Below are positions 46,854 through 58,124 of a DNA stretch of 64,000 nt, one piece after another. The position numbers and the translations under genes are program-made. Under the pieces are notes generated by a model. It made no database searches and was not told where the DNA came from. It saw only the letters and a list, made by a program, of their open reading frames with translations. Source of the stretch: Hawksworthiomyces lignivorus (Eukaryota; Ascomycota; Sordariomycetes; Ophiostomatales; Ophiostomataceae); contig NTMA01000012.1 of the NCBI GenBank assembly GCA_002917075.1, positions 496,001-560,000 of the forward strand. The letters are read 5' to 3'. Numbering within the stretch: position 1 is the stretch's first letter; the number at the start of each line of letters is the position of its first letter.

Positions 46854-47266
46854 GCTGTCTACTAGAGGATGATAAAACGCACTATATTTATGTGTTTATG
46901 CCACCTTCGAAGCGTATCCTAGTCGTCTCCGTGTCATAGAGCGTACTGTTGAGTTCTTTAGGTTTAACGTAATTGACTGCGTTTTTGCACAGGGACCATT
47001 CACTATTTCCATATTTTGTTGTCGGTAAGTGATATTTTTTACCGGGACCGCCCGCTAAAGTCGAACCCCTCAATGGATTCGCGTTAAACAAGGCTTTCTT
47101 GAGCCGAGGCCGGCCGCACTCTTAAAACTCCGACCTCAACACGTACACTATTCAGCTGGCAACGAAACGAGAAGGCGGCAGCGGGCAGACGAACTGTGTT
47201 GGACGAACAAGAGACTGAAGACTGTCAATTGGTTTTGCAAACCCGCTGAACGGCGTCCTAGACTAA
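46854..47266. promoter_or_regulatory. Bidirectional promoter between LYR and thioesterase genes
   Basis: About 410 bp between two divergent ATGs whose products both look mitochondrial, so shared control is plausible. No specific binding site was recognised. Confidence 0.5.
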
Positions 47267-48388
47267 ATGGCTCAGCTACGTTTGAGTGTTTGGCCAGCCA
47301 TTGCTCAGTGCAATAGCCTTGTGGAATACGTCATCCATGGACGGCAAAGAGCAAAATACTTCACTAATGTCCAAGATCGGTTTATATCCACATCGCCGGT
47401 GATGGAACATACAGCCAGACCGTCTGCTTCTGTGAAGTCTGGCAAGCCAGAAATCTCGCCTCTGCCATCACCGCGCTGGCTCAGCGACCTACGTGCTCGG
47501 ATAGGCAAGTGTATTATTTTTGGTTGCACGCCAGATCAAGTGTCTAAGGCAGCTGTCGTACTCCGAGCGCTAGCGACTGAGTGGCGAGAGCTGACGGCGG
47601 GCAGCGAGGGTTTTCTGACCGGCGACCGGCGAGGGCTAGAAGGGCAGAGAGTCGTCTGGGGCGAAATGGACTCGTTTGTACGTCTTAACAAGATGAGGAA
47701 AAACAAATTCGTCTCTCTAGTTTTTCGTTTGCTTTGGACGTGTGCTGACTCAAGAATTCTTATCTTGTCAGGGTCATGTCAATAATGTCATCTACGCCAG
47801 ATATGCGGAATCGTCACGAGTGAACTGGGTAACCAGTTTTGCCATGCATACAAACTTGCCACGGCGGCGACAATGGGAAGAGCTAATGACCCCGCGGTCT
47901 GTTGGGTTGATTATGAAGAGCCTGACGACAGAGTTCAAGTTTGTAGGTTACCATCTCAGCAAGAAGAGCTGAGAAGAAGGGAGTATGGGAAAAGGAAAAC
48001 AAAAGATAGGAACAAAGGAGATTAACAACATTTGCAGCCCATGACCTACCCAGATACAATTTCAGCGTATCACAAGTTGAGAGTATCACCTTTAGCTAAC
48101 CCGGAAGCAACATCTCTCTTCCTTGATTGCGTGATCCTGTCCCATAACCACCAGAGAATTGCGGCCAGAACATACGAAGACATCACCGTCTACGACTATA
48201 GGGTCGCGGCGAAAACAAAGGTCCCAACGTTCGTGCGCGAGGTGCTGATGGACGTATGGGAACAGCAGGAAGCAGAGACGGTACGTGCCCGTTCACGGAT
48301 TCGAGAGTTGACAGCAGCTGTCGAGCAGCTGGAGAAGCAAACTTGGGATCGGGTGGGCGCCACAGAAGATATCGGTAGCAGTAGATAG
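47267..48388 (+). CDS. Hotdog-fold (4HBT-like) thioesterase, probably mitochondrial
   Basis: Exons 47267-47677, 47772-47942 and 48038-48388 give 310 residues. The protein belongs to a fungal group of acyl-CoA-thioesterase-like hotdog proteins. Joining exons 1 and 2 creates DSFGHVNNVIYARYAES, the hotdog active-site signature, with Asp135 as the likely catalytic acid and the HVNN turn. Exon 2 ends TTEFKF and exon 3 starts PMTYPDTISAYHKLRV, the conserved beta-strands. The helical, Gln/Glu-rich C-terminus follows (EQQEAETVRARSRIRELT). The N-terminal 50 residues are rich in Arg and Ser with few acidic residues, consistent with a mitochondrial presequence. Introns of 94 and 95 bp have GTACGT and GTAGGT donors and GTCAG and TGCAG acceptors, all in phase 0. 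The substrate cannot be read from sequence. Confidence 0.88.
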
Positions 48389-51050
48389 CGTTAAAAAAGT
48401 TATATGTATACCACTTGTTACTGAACCACCAGGTATCTGGGCGAGAGTATGTTTTATTTTACTTTATTCGCAGGATTATTGCAGGTAGACTTTAATTGTT
48501 TAACTTGCAACATACGCAATGTTGATTGCCATTGGCTCAGCACTTGTTCCGAAGCTGGTCGTTCGACGAGTGATCTATGATATGCTGCGCGCAACCGCAG
48601 GTCTGGATATAACGGAATACACAGCAGCGGGACAAGCTAGGAAATGCGGAGCTGAAAGACACGGACGGACGAACGAGTGCCAAGGATTCAGTATATCTCG
48701 GAAGGACCTCGGATAAGAACAAGTTGTAGGTGACAACCAGAAGCACGCTGCAGCATGCTTGGAATAGAATAAGGGATAATAAACACTGTTGTCTCGTGGC
48801 TGGCCTATTTCGAGGCATCTGACCAGAGAGAGTGCAAGATCGAGGCATTAAGCAAGCGGGAAAGTGGAGAAGAATGGAGGAAGGTTGTGTTTTACACCCC
48901 AAAGCAGCAATTAATTAAGGAATGAGGCGTTGGATCACGAAATAGGTAAAAGCGGAGTTCCTGTTCCTCTTTCTCTCTCGCCCTCGCCTTCTCTGTCAGC
49001 CAGTTTGCGCATTTGCGCACAGGATGTTGTACGAAGGTGGTAGACGGTGGGCGAAGGAGAAAAATGGCGTGGGGTTTACTTTAGAAAACTGTGAATAGTC
49101 AAAAGGGTTATTCCGGAGAGGCGGGAAGAAAGCATCGTAAATACCGATGTAGCTTGTGGATGATCTCTGAGAAGGATTTAGTACAGACGAGACTGGAAGA
49201 GCGGGGATGGTGCCGTGCAGGAAGAGTACGAGTGATACGTGTATGGAGTACATTGTATACTCCGTATGTACGGAGTATAATGAGTTTAGTTGTCTTTATG
49301 AGTAGCGACTTAATGTGTGCGTATTACAGCGACGTAGACAGACAAATGGTAAGAGTTAATAGTAATGCCAATCTCGCCGAAAGGAATTAGTGTGCATTAG
49401 ATAGTTAGGAGGGGAGGGTCAAATGCCGAAGAGATCGACGCTGCCTTTCCGCTTATTGCTTAGCTCTCTGTTAAAAAAGTGTGGTTGAATGTTCAAGTAG
49501 AGCGTAATGCTTCCACTTATCATGTCAGTAGGTAAGAGTTCGACAACTCAAGTAGAATAATAGCTAACATATACAGGAAGTAATCATAGCCTGTCTGACG
49601 AGACAGGGAATATGCCATTGGCATGAGTAGGAGGGACCGGAGTCACATATCATGAGGAGAATTCAAGAGTGAAAGACATTCAAGATACTGCTCAAATAGG
49701 CTACAAAAATTCATCTTTTTACTACAATTTCCCCAAGAGCGATATTAAACTTGTTGTTGGAATTGACACGACAAGACGCAAATCTTGCAGTTGTTTATAT
49801 CCCTTTGTTGATACTCTGAATATGTTCTACACCCGATCTTTTCATCTTTTAATTTCCCCTGGACAATGTATTGATACGCCACTGAACGTGCCCGCCGATC
49901 GCAAGCAATTTCAGGCTTCGTTGGTTAAGTAGTTAATTGGCTCACCACAATGTCACCAAGCATGTACTATGTGAGTTCGGTCATGTGCTCGTAGGCTTAT
50001 TCTTTTCCAAAGCGAAACAGCAGTCACCTTTGGTCTTTTTGCTCTTAGGTTCGCGGCAGGGTCTCGACACCAACGTGCAGCGTTTCGCATGCTTAGTACA
50101 CTAGACATTATCGCGCTACGCTCGCCACGTTCATCAAGTTGTTATGTCTCCATCCATTGCACTCTGAAGAGCAAGGCAACTATTACTCTGCATGCTATGC
50201 GCTTCTTTTGAGATTTCCACTAATACTCTCAAGCCTTCAATTCAAGTGGAGTGCTTATTACGCGCCCCTTTTACTATGCCCACTTATATTAGGTGAGCTG
50301 CTTAAGCATTATGCTTTAGACTGTGCGTTCCTCGATCTCCGCTGCAATGTGCATATTTCTGGTCTCTGGTGGTCCTCAGCGGCAAATTCTGTCGCTACAT
50401 GGTCCCCACCATAGAGACCCCTCGCTACCTTCTTGTTTATTACTCGAATTCGAAAAAGTAGCCTGGTACCTTTGACTACCCCAATCTTTTTGTACACCAT
50501 TACAACCCGGCCTTTTTCTCCCTTTTCCTTTGTTCTTAGTGCACTTGGCTACTTCGCCTATCAACACAGAAGCAGGTAACTAAACTATGACTTTCCTCTA
50601 TGCTTATAAGCGTCATAGTAGGTAACACTCTGCACCACATTATATGGCCTCGCTAAATTTTCCGACCTGAAGTTTTCTCGCTCTTCTCTTCCCTCTTTCA
50701 AAATAGCATCATTTCTACCACTTCTACTTTTTCCAACAAAAGTCTTCATATCCACTGATTCGCTTTCGCCACAACAGTCGATCGTATCTCTAATTCTGCG
50801 AACCGGCCATTTACGCAAATAAAAGTGTTCACACTTCCTCTTTTAAAAGAAATCCGATGTGCTTGCTATTTCCATTTCACTCCTCTTGAAAAGCGACGAC
50901 TCCAGCCTAGGCATCAAAGGTGCACAGAGGCCCTTAGGAGAAGGAGAGTAAATTGAAGTGCCAATTAACTAAATTCTCACTCCCCGCAATATACAGCTCT
51001 CTCCTATTCGCGCTTGCTCAAAAGTCTGCTTCCGAGCCGGCTTCTCCTGT
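48389..51050. other. Long intergenic region before the AcrB-like gene
   Basis: 2.7 kb with no recognised gene. It contains a strong inverted repeat at 49256-49279. The last 550 bp is CT-rich and probably the promoter/leader of the following large gene. Short frames near 49.7 and 50.2 kb have no recognisable products. Confidence 0.45.
49256..49279. repeat. Perfect inverted repeat TATACTCCGTA-TG-TACGGAGTATA
   Basis: Two 11-bp arms separated by 2 bp, read directly from the sequence. Just upstream, GGAGTA and TACTCC form a second, overlapping inverted pair (49246-49263). The core TACTCCGTA/TACGGAGTA recurs elsewhere in the window. Confidence 0.9.
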
Positions 51051-54000
51051 ATGCCTCGCGCCTCGCCCTCGGCCAAACGACAGCCGGGAGCGGCAAGCCA
51101 ACGAGACACTCGACACTATGAGAACGTGCTCGGGGGACAAGGAAAGCGCATAATTAAACAGCAGCAAAAGACTACGTATACATCATCGACTTCTTCATCG
51201 GGTGGCGATGGTATAGGTCAACTACCCATCGGCACTGACGGCCTTGCTTCAAGTGGACCATCTGCCGCCTTGACAGCACTTGCTTCGTCTCCACCACCCC
51301 CTCTACCTGCTACTGCTGCTGCTGCTACTGCTGCTGCTGCGAATGGCTACACAAGAGACCCCGACACCATGTCCGCTTCTCACCAGCAGCAGCGCCACCG
51401 TCAATCCGACGCAGGCGGTGGCACTCGACGACCCTACTCTGACCGCAATCCGCCTCTAGACCATGCACCCATGTCGTCTTCCACCGACTCTCTAGTAGCT
51501 CCTCTTACCTCCTCAAATTCGGCTTTGTCCCCCCATGCCACCACCTTGACTTCAATATCTCCACCTCCGTCAGCCTCCTTTGACGATTTACACCGCCGCA
51601 TCGACGTCAACGCCACAAAGAACGTGAACGTCCACCGAGACACCGGACCTTTCGATCTCGCCTTGACTGTCCTCCGCTCTTGTCCCCTCTATGACACCAT
51701 CGCTATCCTTATTATCCTGATGCAGCTTTCTCCTGTCGCTCTCTCCAGCATCTATATGTTGTTTACAGTTTTAACCTTTGTCCCACCCGTTACAACCAGC
51801 TCGGGACTTAGCCTAACCGAGATCTTTGAAGGTACACTCGGTACGCCTGCTCTCGCCACAGTCATCTGCATGGATGTTGGCTTTCTACTATTGTGGCTAT
51901 TTTTGTGGGGCCCCCTGCAACTTCTCATTCTTGACTTCGCCCAGGTCGTCATTGCTCTCACTCTAGGTGGGGGTTGCAACGGAGGCAGCTCGCGTCAAGG
52001 TTCGGCGAACAACATATTTGTCTGTTTGGCCATTGTTATCTTTTCGCATTTTAGCCAAGTTCCGAGTCTGCAAAAACTACCCCACCTAGGTCCTCTCCTT
52101 GCCGCTGAGCACACGTCCGTTTCCGCTGATCGCCAGTTCCCATTCCAGCCAACCTCCAAACTCTTTGCTCGCCGCGTAGGTGGCACCTCATGGGTCCGGA
52201 ACATCTTCGCAATTCACATTCTCACTCAGGGCATTGTTCGATATATAAGAGAATGGTATCTTCGGAGAGAAAAGCGCGACTCCGTTGCGCACAACGTAAC
52301 AGATCCCGAGGCTGGGAAAGGTACCTACACTGTAGAAACCCCTATGGAAGCTATCTTCAACAGCACAGCGGAGAACGACAACACCCCGAATACCGGTGCA
52401 AGTAGTGGCAGTATTACTGGTCCTAGTAGCAGTAATAGCAACATCTACAGCGGCAGCACAAATAGCTTAGGTCACAGTACTGCAGCCCACGGTACCGCAG
52501 TACCCAGCGGTGTCGGCATAGCCAGCAACGCAATGGCGGGACTAGGGACAGGCTCCGGTCCTCAGGACTTGGACAGCGCGGGCTTTGTCAGCGGTCCAAA
52601 CCCCAGCAATAGTCCCCCAAGTACGGGGCATATATCCACCAAGAAAAAGAGGAAGCAGAGTGCTTTGGTGCGGTTGCGTCAACCGCTATGGGCAGCTCTT
52701 GCCAGCACTAAAATTGTCATGATAAAAGAATATGAACTTTCACAGGCTGCTTCTGAGTCTGCTGGCGCTGAGGCTACTGACGTCGACAACCTCGGCAATG
52801 CACCATTCTATTCTCAGCCTGGTCAAATTTGGATTTGCTATGTGGGTCATGATGAGGTCTGTTTCAGTACCAGCATCTTTCCTGAAGACGAGCCGGATCA
52901 GAAGCAGTCGAATCAGTCAACTCCCCCAAACTCTTCCTATATTGATACCACGAAACCTTTCTACGTCAGGATCAACAATGCTACTTGGCAACCCACCCGT
53001 ATCACTCCAATCAGAAGCGGAGTTGATGATGAAGGGACTGGCGGCCCTGAAGCAGGTAGCGTGAGCAGCCAGCTTGCTGCTGGAACCCGCTGGACAGGAG
53101 ACATCTATGGACTCACGCCCTTGTCTAGTTATGAGTGCGAATTTGTCAGCACGCGTACTGGAAAGGTTATCTTCAGCACTAGTGTCAGGACGGCCGCAGC
53201 TCCGTTGAGGAGCGCCGATGTTGCAGCTGTAAAGCCGGCGCTACCAAGTCAGCTGCGTCCTCACGAATCTCCTGCCACCACTATCAAGGCTTCTATTGCG
53301 ACCCAGGAAGCAAAGCTCAACGACGAGAAGGCCAGGTTCAAGATGTTGCGAAAGGATAATAATCGCCGCGTTAATCTTCTCAAGAAGGAAATTGATCGAC
53401 TTACTTCGTCCGTCCAGTCTGCAGGCGGGAATGACGAGAAGCTGAAGCAGAAAATCACTCAGAACAATGTCCAGCAGAAGCAAGCAGAGCAAGTTATCGA
53501 CAGCCTTGAGGCCGAACTCCGAGAAATCAGTATCATGCCAGAGGACCTTTTAAGCCAGCACCGAAATAAGAAAAGTGAATGGGACCGTGAGAAGGCTCAA
53601 TTTGATGGTGCCGTTGCCTCGTTCAAAAGTTTCAAAAGTTCAGTTGATAACGAGATCCGGTCGCTAGAGGAGGAACAGGCCAGCTTTCAGGCCAAGCGAA
53701 ATAAGATCGCATCCCGTATCGCTAAGGCGGACAGTGACCTTGCGCGCATTATGGATGCTAATGCTCGAGGCTTGGATGAGGCTGAGCGCCGTCGCCAGGA
53801 ACGCGCTGCCATTGAAGCCGATATCATACGGGCTGACAAAAGTTATCTCGAGCGCATTGCAAAAATCCAATCAAGCAATGAGAGGAAAGTTAATACTATT
53901 AACGTTATGCACGAGACTATGCGTTCTTTCTATTCGTCCTTTGACAGTGAGCGCCCTTACGAAGACCGCTATGCAGCTAGTTCGGCCCCGACAGTCCCGA

Positions 54001-54509
54001 TATCAAGTGCGGTGTCTTTATCTGCACCAGGAGCGTGGCCTACAGCGACCCACCAGGTGCCATCTAGTGCGATTTATTCCCCCGGCTCCTGGTGGCCTGC
54101 TATGTCTACGATACCTACGTCTGGACCGTCCCCGGTTCCATCTAGCATCGCCCCAGTAACACCATATATGCAAATGCCACAACTTCATTCTAGCCCCCTC
54201 CCGCAGCCACTGAAAATGCGAGGCCGCTCTTCTTCGATGCTTAGTGACGTCTCTGGGTTCACACAGTCAAGCGCTGCCGACGATGATAGTATTGTACCTC
54301 TCGTTAGTGACACGCCAGGTGCGTCGAACACGGCTGCTGCACTCGCTGGCTCTGCTTCCCAAACTGCAATAATTCGCGGCCCTCCGGGTTTCAGCTTTAC
54401 CCGTATGCGGGGCAGCTCTGGTTCCGGTTCTGGCTCTGGTTCTGCTAGCAGCATTCGCAGCGGGAGTGGGAGTGCTGGGAGTATTCGCGACCCGGCGAGT
54501 CCGTTATGA
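51051..54509 (+). CDS. acrB: AcrB-like ubiquitination-network membrane protein with coiled coil
   Basis: A 1152-residue single-exon protein. Aspergillus AcrB is a membrane/coiled-coil protein linked genetically to the CreB/CreD ubiquitination network and acriflavine resistance. Shared features are the basic N-terminus (MPRASPSAKRQPG), a Ser/Ala/Gln-rich stretch, hydrophobic segments at about 213-245, 266-308 and around 385 (WVRNIFAIHILTQGIVRYI), then a disordered Ser/Gly region, a beta-type domain at about 560-720 (PGQIWICYVGHDEV, YVRINNATWQPTRI) and a long coiled coil at about 746-970. The C-terminus is Ser/Pro-rich with a GSGSGSGSAS tract. The assignment rests on architecture and remembered N-terminal similarity, so the symbol is probable rather than certain. 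GCT/GCC triplets encode a poly-Ala run near residue 90. Confidence 0.75.
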   Translation: MPRASPSAKRQPGAASQRDTRHYENVLGGQGKRIIKQQQKTTYTSSTSSSGGDGIGQLPIGTDGLASSGPSAALTALASSPPPPLPATAAAATAAAANGYTRDPDTMSASHQQQRHRQSDAGGGTRRPYSDRNPPLDHAPMSSSTDSLVAPLTSSNSALSPHATTLTSISPPPSASFDDLHRRIDVNATKNVNVHRDTGPFDLALTVLRSCPLYDTIAILIILMQLSPVALSSIYMLFTVLTFVPPVTTSSGLSLTEIFEGTLGTPALATVICMDVGFLLLWLFLWGPLQLLILDFAQVVIALTLGGGCNGGSSRQGSANNIFVCLAIVIFSHFSQVPSLQKLPHLGPLLAAEHTSVSADRQFPFQPTSKLFARRVGGTSWVRNIFAIHILTQGIVRYIREWYLRREKRDSVAHNVTDPEAGKGTYTVETPMEAIFNSTAENDNTPNTGASSGSITGPSSSNSNIYSGSTNSLGHSTAAHGTAVPSGVGIASNAMAGLGTGSGPQDLDSAGFVSGPNPSNSPPSTGHISTKKKRKQSALVRLRQPLWAALASTKIVMIKEYELSQAASESAGAEATDVDNLGNAPFYSQPGQIWICYVGHDEVCFSTSIFPEDEPDQKQSNQSTPPNSSYIDTTKPFYVRINNATWQPTRITPIRSGVDDEGTGGPEAGSVSSQLAAGTRWTGDIYGLTPLSSYECEFVSTRTGKVIFSTSVRTAAAPLRSADVAAVKPALPSQLRPHESPATTIKASIATQEAKLNDEKARFKMLRKDNNRRVNLLKKEIDRLTSSVQSAGGNDEKLKQKITQNNVQQKQAEQVIDSLEAELREISIMPEDLLSQHRNKKSEWDREKAQFDGAVASFKSFKSSVDNEIRSLEEEQASFQAKRNKIASRIAKADSDLARIMDANARGLDEAERRRQERAAIEADIIRADKSYLERIAKIQSSNERKVNTINVMHETMRSFYSSFDSERPYEDRYAASSAPTVPISSAVSLSAPGAWPTATHQVPSSAIYSPGSWWPAMSTIPTSGPSPVPSSIAPVTPYMQMPQLHSSPLPQPLKMRGRSSSMLSDVSGFTQSSAADDDSIVPLVSDTPGASNTAAALAGSASQTAIIRGPPGFSFTRMRGSSGSGSGSGSASSIRSGSGSAGSIRDPASPL

Positions 54510-55433
54510 TTAGTAACCGAGGACATTTTCTTACCGTTTTGTGACAATTGCGGGTTGCATTAGTTTGACTGCGTGTCCCAGGCCAATATAAAAACACAAC
54601 TCAGAATAAAGACGTTGTGTTTGCTGTCTGAAGGACTACCGCGTCCTGTGTTTTACAAGCGCCATACGACATCGTAAACGTCACCGTCTACATCTCTGTC
54701 CATAAGTTCACAAGGTCTTCGGGGAAAGGATGTATCGACCTCACTCAGGTGCCGCAACGAGCTATGAAGGGTGTCCAGCGAACCTGTTTGAGAGCCATAG
54801 GTAGTGAGACGCTGGCCTATAATATCGGGAATGCCAAAATCAGCCTAAACTACACAGTTTTTATTCTAGATTCTTATTGAATATATCAATTTTTCAGCAG
54901 CATAAATGGTCGCCATTATTAGACGTTTTCGAATTCGAAGCCCCAGAAGACCTATGTGCGTATTAAACAGAATTTATTGGCGTTATTCGACATGTACTCT
55001 CTAGTCGTTTAAAAGATATCTTACCACCTTACCTCGCTTACCTACCCCATTGCCCCGCCAGGCAGTGGCTAAGCTTTTAGCTCTGTGGCGCAGCCGTTCT
55101 CCTATTCCTTACCTCAATCTTCCAATCAGTCTCAAAAAAATTTCCACACCACTCACGTTCGAAATCTAAGTCGCTATTTTAGCGCGTACAACACTATCTC
55201 GAGTCTAACGACATATTCTTCCTATCAGACATACTCCGTCTTCCATAATCTAGTGTTCATGGTCCTCGGTGGCTTTACCACAATATGTGATAGAGGATGC
55301 TATACTCTCTCTCAAATTATCAACTTCAAGCCTACTTTAACACACCAATCTACATAGCCAATAGCATAATTAGATATTACGCCTTATATTTCATTTACCC
55401 GATGTTGTCTCTGCAAAGATAGCCAATAACAAA
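54510..55433. other. Intergenic, nothing recognised
   Basis: About 0.9 kb between two genes on the same strand. It contains UTR-like AT-rich sequence and short frames without recognisable products. Confidence 0.45.
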
Positions 55434-56279
55434 ATGCAAGGCCTTGCAAATTCGCGATGGGCAACAAAAGATGGGCGCTCTAGTTTAGAACCGGCTCCTG
55501 CCAGTCGCATCAAGAAAAATCTCAGTTCTATAATAAGCGAGAGCACAGCTGTGCATCTTGACCGTTCACCAAACTGTGGGGGTTCCGCGGCAGCCGAGTT
55601 AGCTCGATATTCTAAAATTGTCCGACGTATGAAGTGGAAGCTTCCCTTCCTAGATATTGCCTACTGCCGAGCTACATCCTCATACGAGAACAATTCTAAT
55701 GAGCCTGAGGCGGAGCTTATGTTCAAGCTTGACTTTTTCGAGTACTATATGTTATGCGAACGTGCTCTCGTGCACCTTCAAGGTGTCTTTGGTATCACTA
55801 TCACACGAGACTTTGCTTCAGGGGTGACCCTATCGGCCACTGGCAGCGTCAAAGACGCACCCACACACCGATACCATGCAAATGTCATAGAATCCTTAGA
55901 CAGCCAAGACAACCCATTACATGAAGTTTTAGGAAAGGGCGATGTGCGGAGGCAGCTTGCCAGGGCCAAGGATCTTCGAAACCGCTGGAAAAACGCCGAT
56001 GACGACAGTAGTAAAGTGACTAGCAATCAGAACAGCAGGATAAATACATCGCCTCTGGCTTCGTACGACCTGGCAAGTATGTTAGCAGCAATCCACGAGG
56101 GTCTCGATCGCGCCTTTATTATTGCCGCTGACTTCGTGAATACGGAACCTGCACTCACAGCCAACAGTCGCACGCATGACACCCACGACGACTTACGGCT
56201 TATGGACATGGACCCAGACACTACGGAAGAGGACCAGTGGGACTTCATTGTGGAAGCTATGGACTGGGAGGCTGTGTAA
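55434..56279 (+). CDS. Conserved fungal protein of unknown function
   Basis: A 281-residue single-exon protein. The N-terminus begins MQGLANSRWA and is followed by a polar stretch. The core from about residue 60 to 190 looks globular: ARYSKIVRRMKWKLPFLDIA, then FKLDFFEYYMLCERALVHLQ and GVFGI. I recall similar strings in uncharacterised Pezizomycotina proteins, but know no domain name. The C-terminus is acidic (DMDPDTTEEDQWDFIVEAMD). There is no signal peptide or membrane segment, so it is probably nuclear or cytosolic. It is convergent with the P450 locus, with about 215 bp between their stops. No function is proposed. Confidence 0.7.
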   Translation: MQGLANSRWATKDGRSSLEPAPASRIKKNLSSIISESTAVHLDRSPNCGGSAAAELARYSKIVRRMKWKLPFLDIAYCRATSSYENNSNEPEAELMFKLDFFEYYMLCERALVHLQGVFGITITRDFASGVTLSATGSVKDAPTHRYHANVIESLDSQDNPLHEVLGKGDVRRQLARAKDLRNRWKNADDDSSKVTSNQNSRINTSPLASYDLASMLAAIHEGLDRAFIIAADFVNTEPALTANSRTHDTHDDLRLMDMDPDTTEEDQWDFIVEAMDWEAV

Positions 56280-56493
56280 TGGGATTTATGTGTTCTTACA
56301 AGACCACGCTTGCACTGGACTATGTGCTTCCCGCTAGCTTTGTGATACCCCGAAAGAAAATAACAGAATCTATGAGACCAGCCAGCCAGAAAACACAATA
56401 TTATTTTCTTTTGTGTTAAGAAAATTAGCTGATATGCTTCGTCCGCATGCGATCATCTCAATATACCTAAGACGACATAACCCCTCCAACAGC

Positions 56494-58124
56494 TTACTGT
56501 TGCCTGATGGTGTAGCGGATTCGGATAGACTGTTCTAGCTTGCTTGCCGACAATGAGTTCCGATTTGGCAGCGGTGCAGAGTTGAGCTTCTCCCCCTTGT
56601 CGTCTAAGAGCTCAAAGTCAAATGCGGATACAAATATAGCGGCAATGATGCCCACTTCCAACCTGGCAAAGCGCATGCCAAGGCAAGGATGACGGCCAGT
56701 ACCCCAGCCTACATAATTCAGAGGTGCTTTTCTGTCTTCAGCTCTCCCAGGCAAGTAGCGACCTGGGTCCCAGCGTTCAGGGTTGGGGTAAATGTCCGGG
56801 TTCATATGTACGTCGTCAACCAGGTAGACAGCAAAGGCGCCTTTCGGTACAACTTCTCCTGACTTGCCGATAGGCACATCCTTATTACTGATATTTTTGC
56901 GGAATGCAGTACCCACGAGCTGGAGGCGGATACATTCTCGGAGACAAATGTCAATAAGTGGGAACTCGCTTTCCCAATCCTCGAGAGTCAGTGAGCCCAA
57001 AATGTCGCCAGCCGATTGTGAAGAAGAAATCCGATGGCGGTGGATGGCCTCATCAACTTCATTACGCACACGACCATACCAGTACGGATCGCAGGCCAGG
57101 TAAACAAATAGCCAAGCTGCATTGACACCGCTGTTAATCTGGCCGGCAAAGAGTGCGCTGAGGACAAACTGCGAGGTAAACAGGCGCAAAAGACGATTAA
57201 GTCAGCATTTGGAAGACGGACGCGATAAGTCCATTATTTCTACGTGTAACATACCATTAGAATCTTTACCATGCTGTCGCCACGGTCCAAAAGGAACTGC
57301 AGAGTGTCTTTGCCCTTCTTGCCAGACTTTTTGCGGTCATCGATAATTCCCTAGAAGACCATGTAAAGTCGCAGGCCCGCAACTGTGCGCCTGATGTGGC
57401 CTAGTGTTGGTAGCCAAGGAAAGATGATACGAGCAGGGGAACTGGAGGATTCAATTGTCTCAAACTGTGCCAGTGTAGTTCTGAGCAACTGAGGGGAATC
57501 TGCAATGTCATCAGCGCCGACGGTACGCATCGTCAGCTGGTAAACGATACGATTGATGTCGTCAAAAGGATCGAAAACACCAGTGCGACTGTCGCCATTG
57601 CGAGCGACCAGAGACGACAGTTGCCCAAGTGTATCGCTGATAAGCAGTGGTAAGTTCCGTATGAAATTCTCCTTGCGCATCAAAGCAATAATGGTTTGAG
57701 AGAAATATTTGTTCAGGGAGAGGGAATCTTCACCCTCTCTACCACCACCGACCTGCGGAGCGATGGCGAAGAGAGCTGCATAGCCTTCAGACATGTTCAA
57801 GTCTTTGGACTCGAAGAAGGTGCGGCGGCCCTCGAGACCAGATACCCCAACAATCGGGAGTCGCCCAAAGTGGAAGCTGTAATGTCCTGATTTACTGGCT
57901 CGAGCAGCATCGCGGTTGAAGTTTCGACGTTCCGAGAAGAACCGAAGCATTCCCAGTAGAGGATAGCCTTCGCCCTCTATCAGCTTGGGGGCTGTCTGGG
58001 AGAAGGAAGGGCGTGGAACTGTAGAGACCAGCAGCATCCCCGATGCTATGAAGAGGAGGGTGATCACCGTGGTCGGCCAGTTTTGCAACTGCGCCGCAGC
58101 GACTTTCTCTTGCAGGATATCCAT
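56494..58124 (-). pseudogene. Cytochrome P450 with an in-frame TAG at codon 258
   Basis: Exon 1 is 58124-57255 and exon 2 is 57168-56494, with an 86-bp intron (GTATGT to CTCGCAG). Together they span 514 codons plus the stop, a normal P450 length. An N-terminal membrane anchor covers about residues 18-36. The I-helix reads LFAGQINSGVNAAW, ExxR is Glu368/Arg371 in RECIRLQ, and the heme-binding Cys452 lies in GWGTGRHPCLG. All look intact. At 57353-57351 a TAG replaces one codon between RLYMVF and GIIDDRKKSGKKG, and the same frame continues for 32 normal codons to the splice donor. A product stopping there would lack the heme site. The motifs resemble CYP51-like E-class P450s, but no substrate is implied. 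A recent null allele is likeliest; sequencing error, readthrough or an unusual intron remain possible. Confidence 0.75.
57169..57254 (-). other. Spliceosomal intron of the P450 gene
   Basis: GTATGT donor and TTACCTCGCAG acceptor with a CTGAC branch-like site. Its removal joins the frame in phase 0 into the I-helix (FVLSALFAGQ). Confidence 0.8.
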
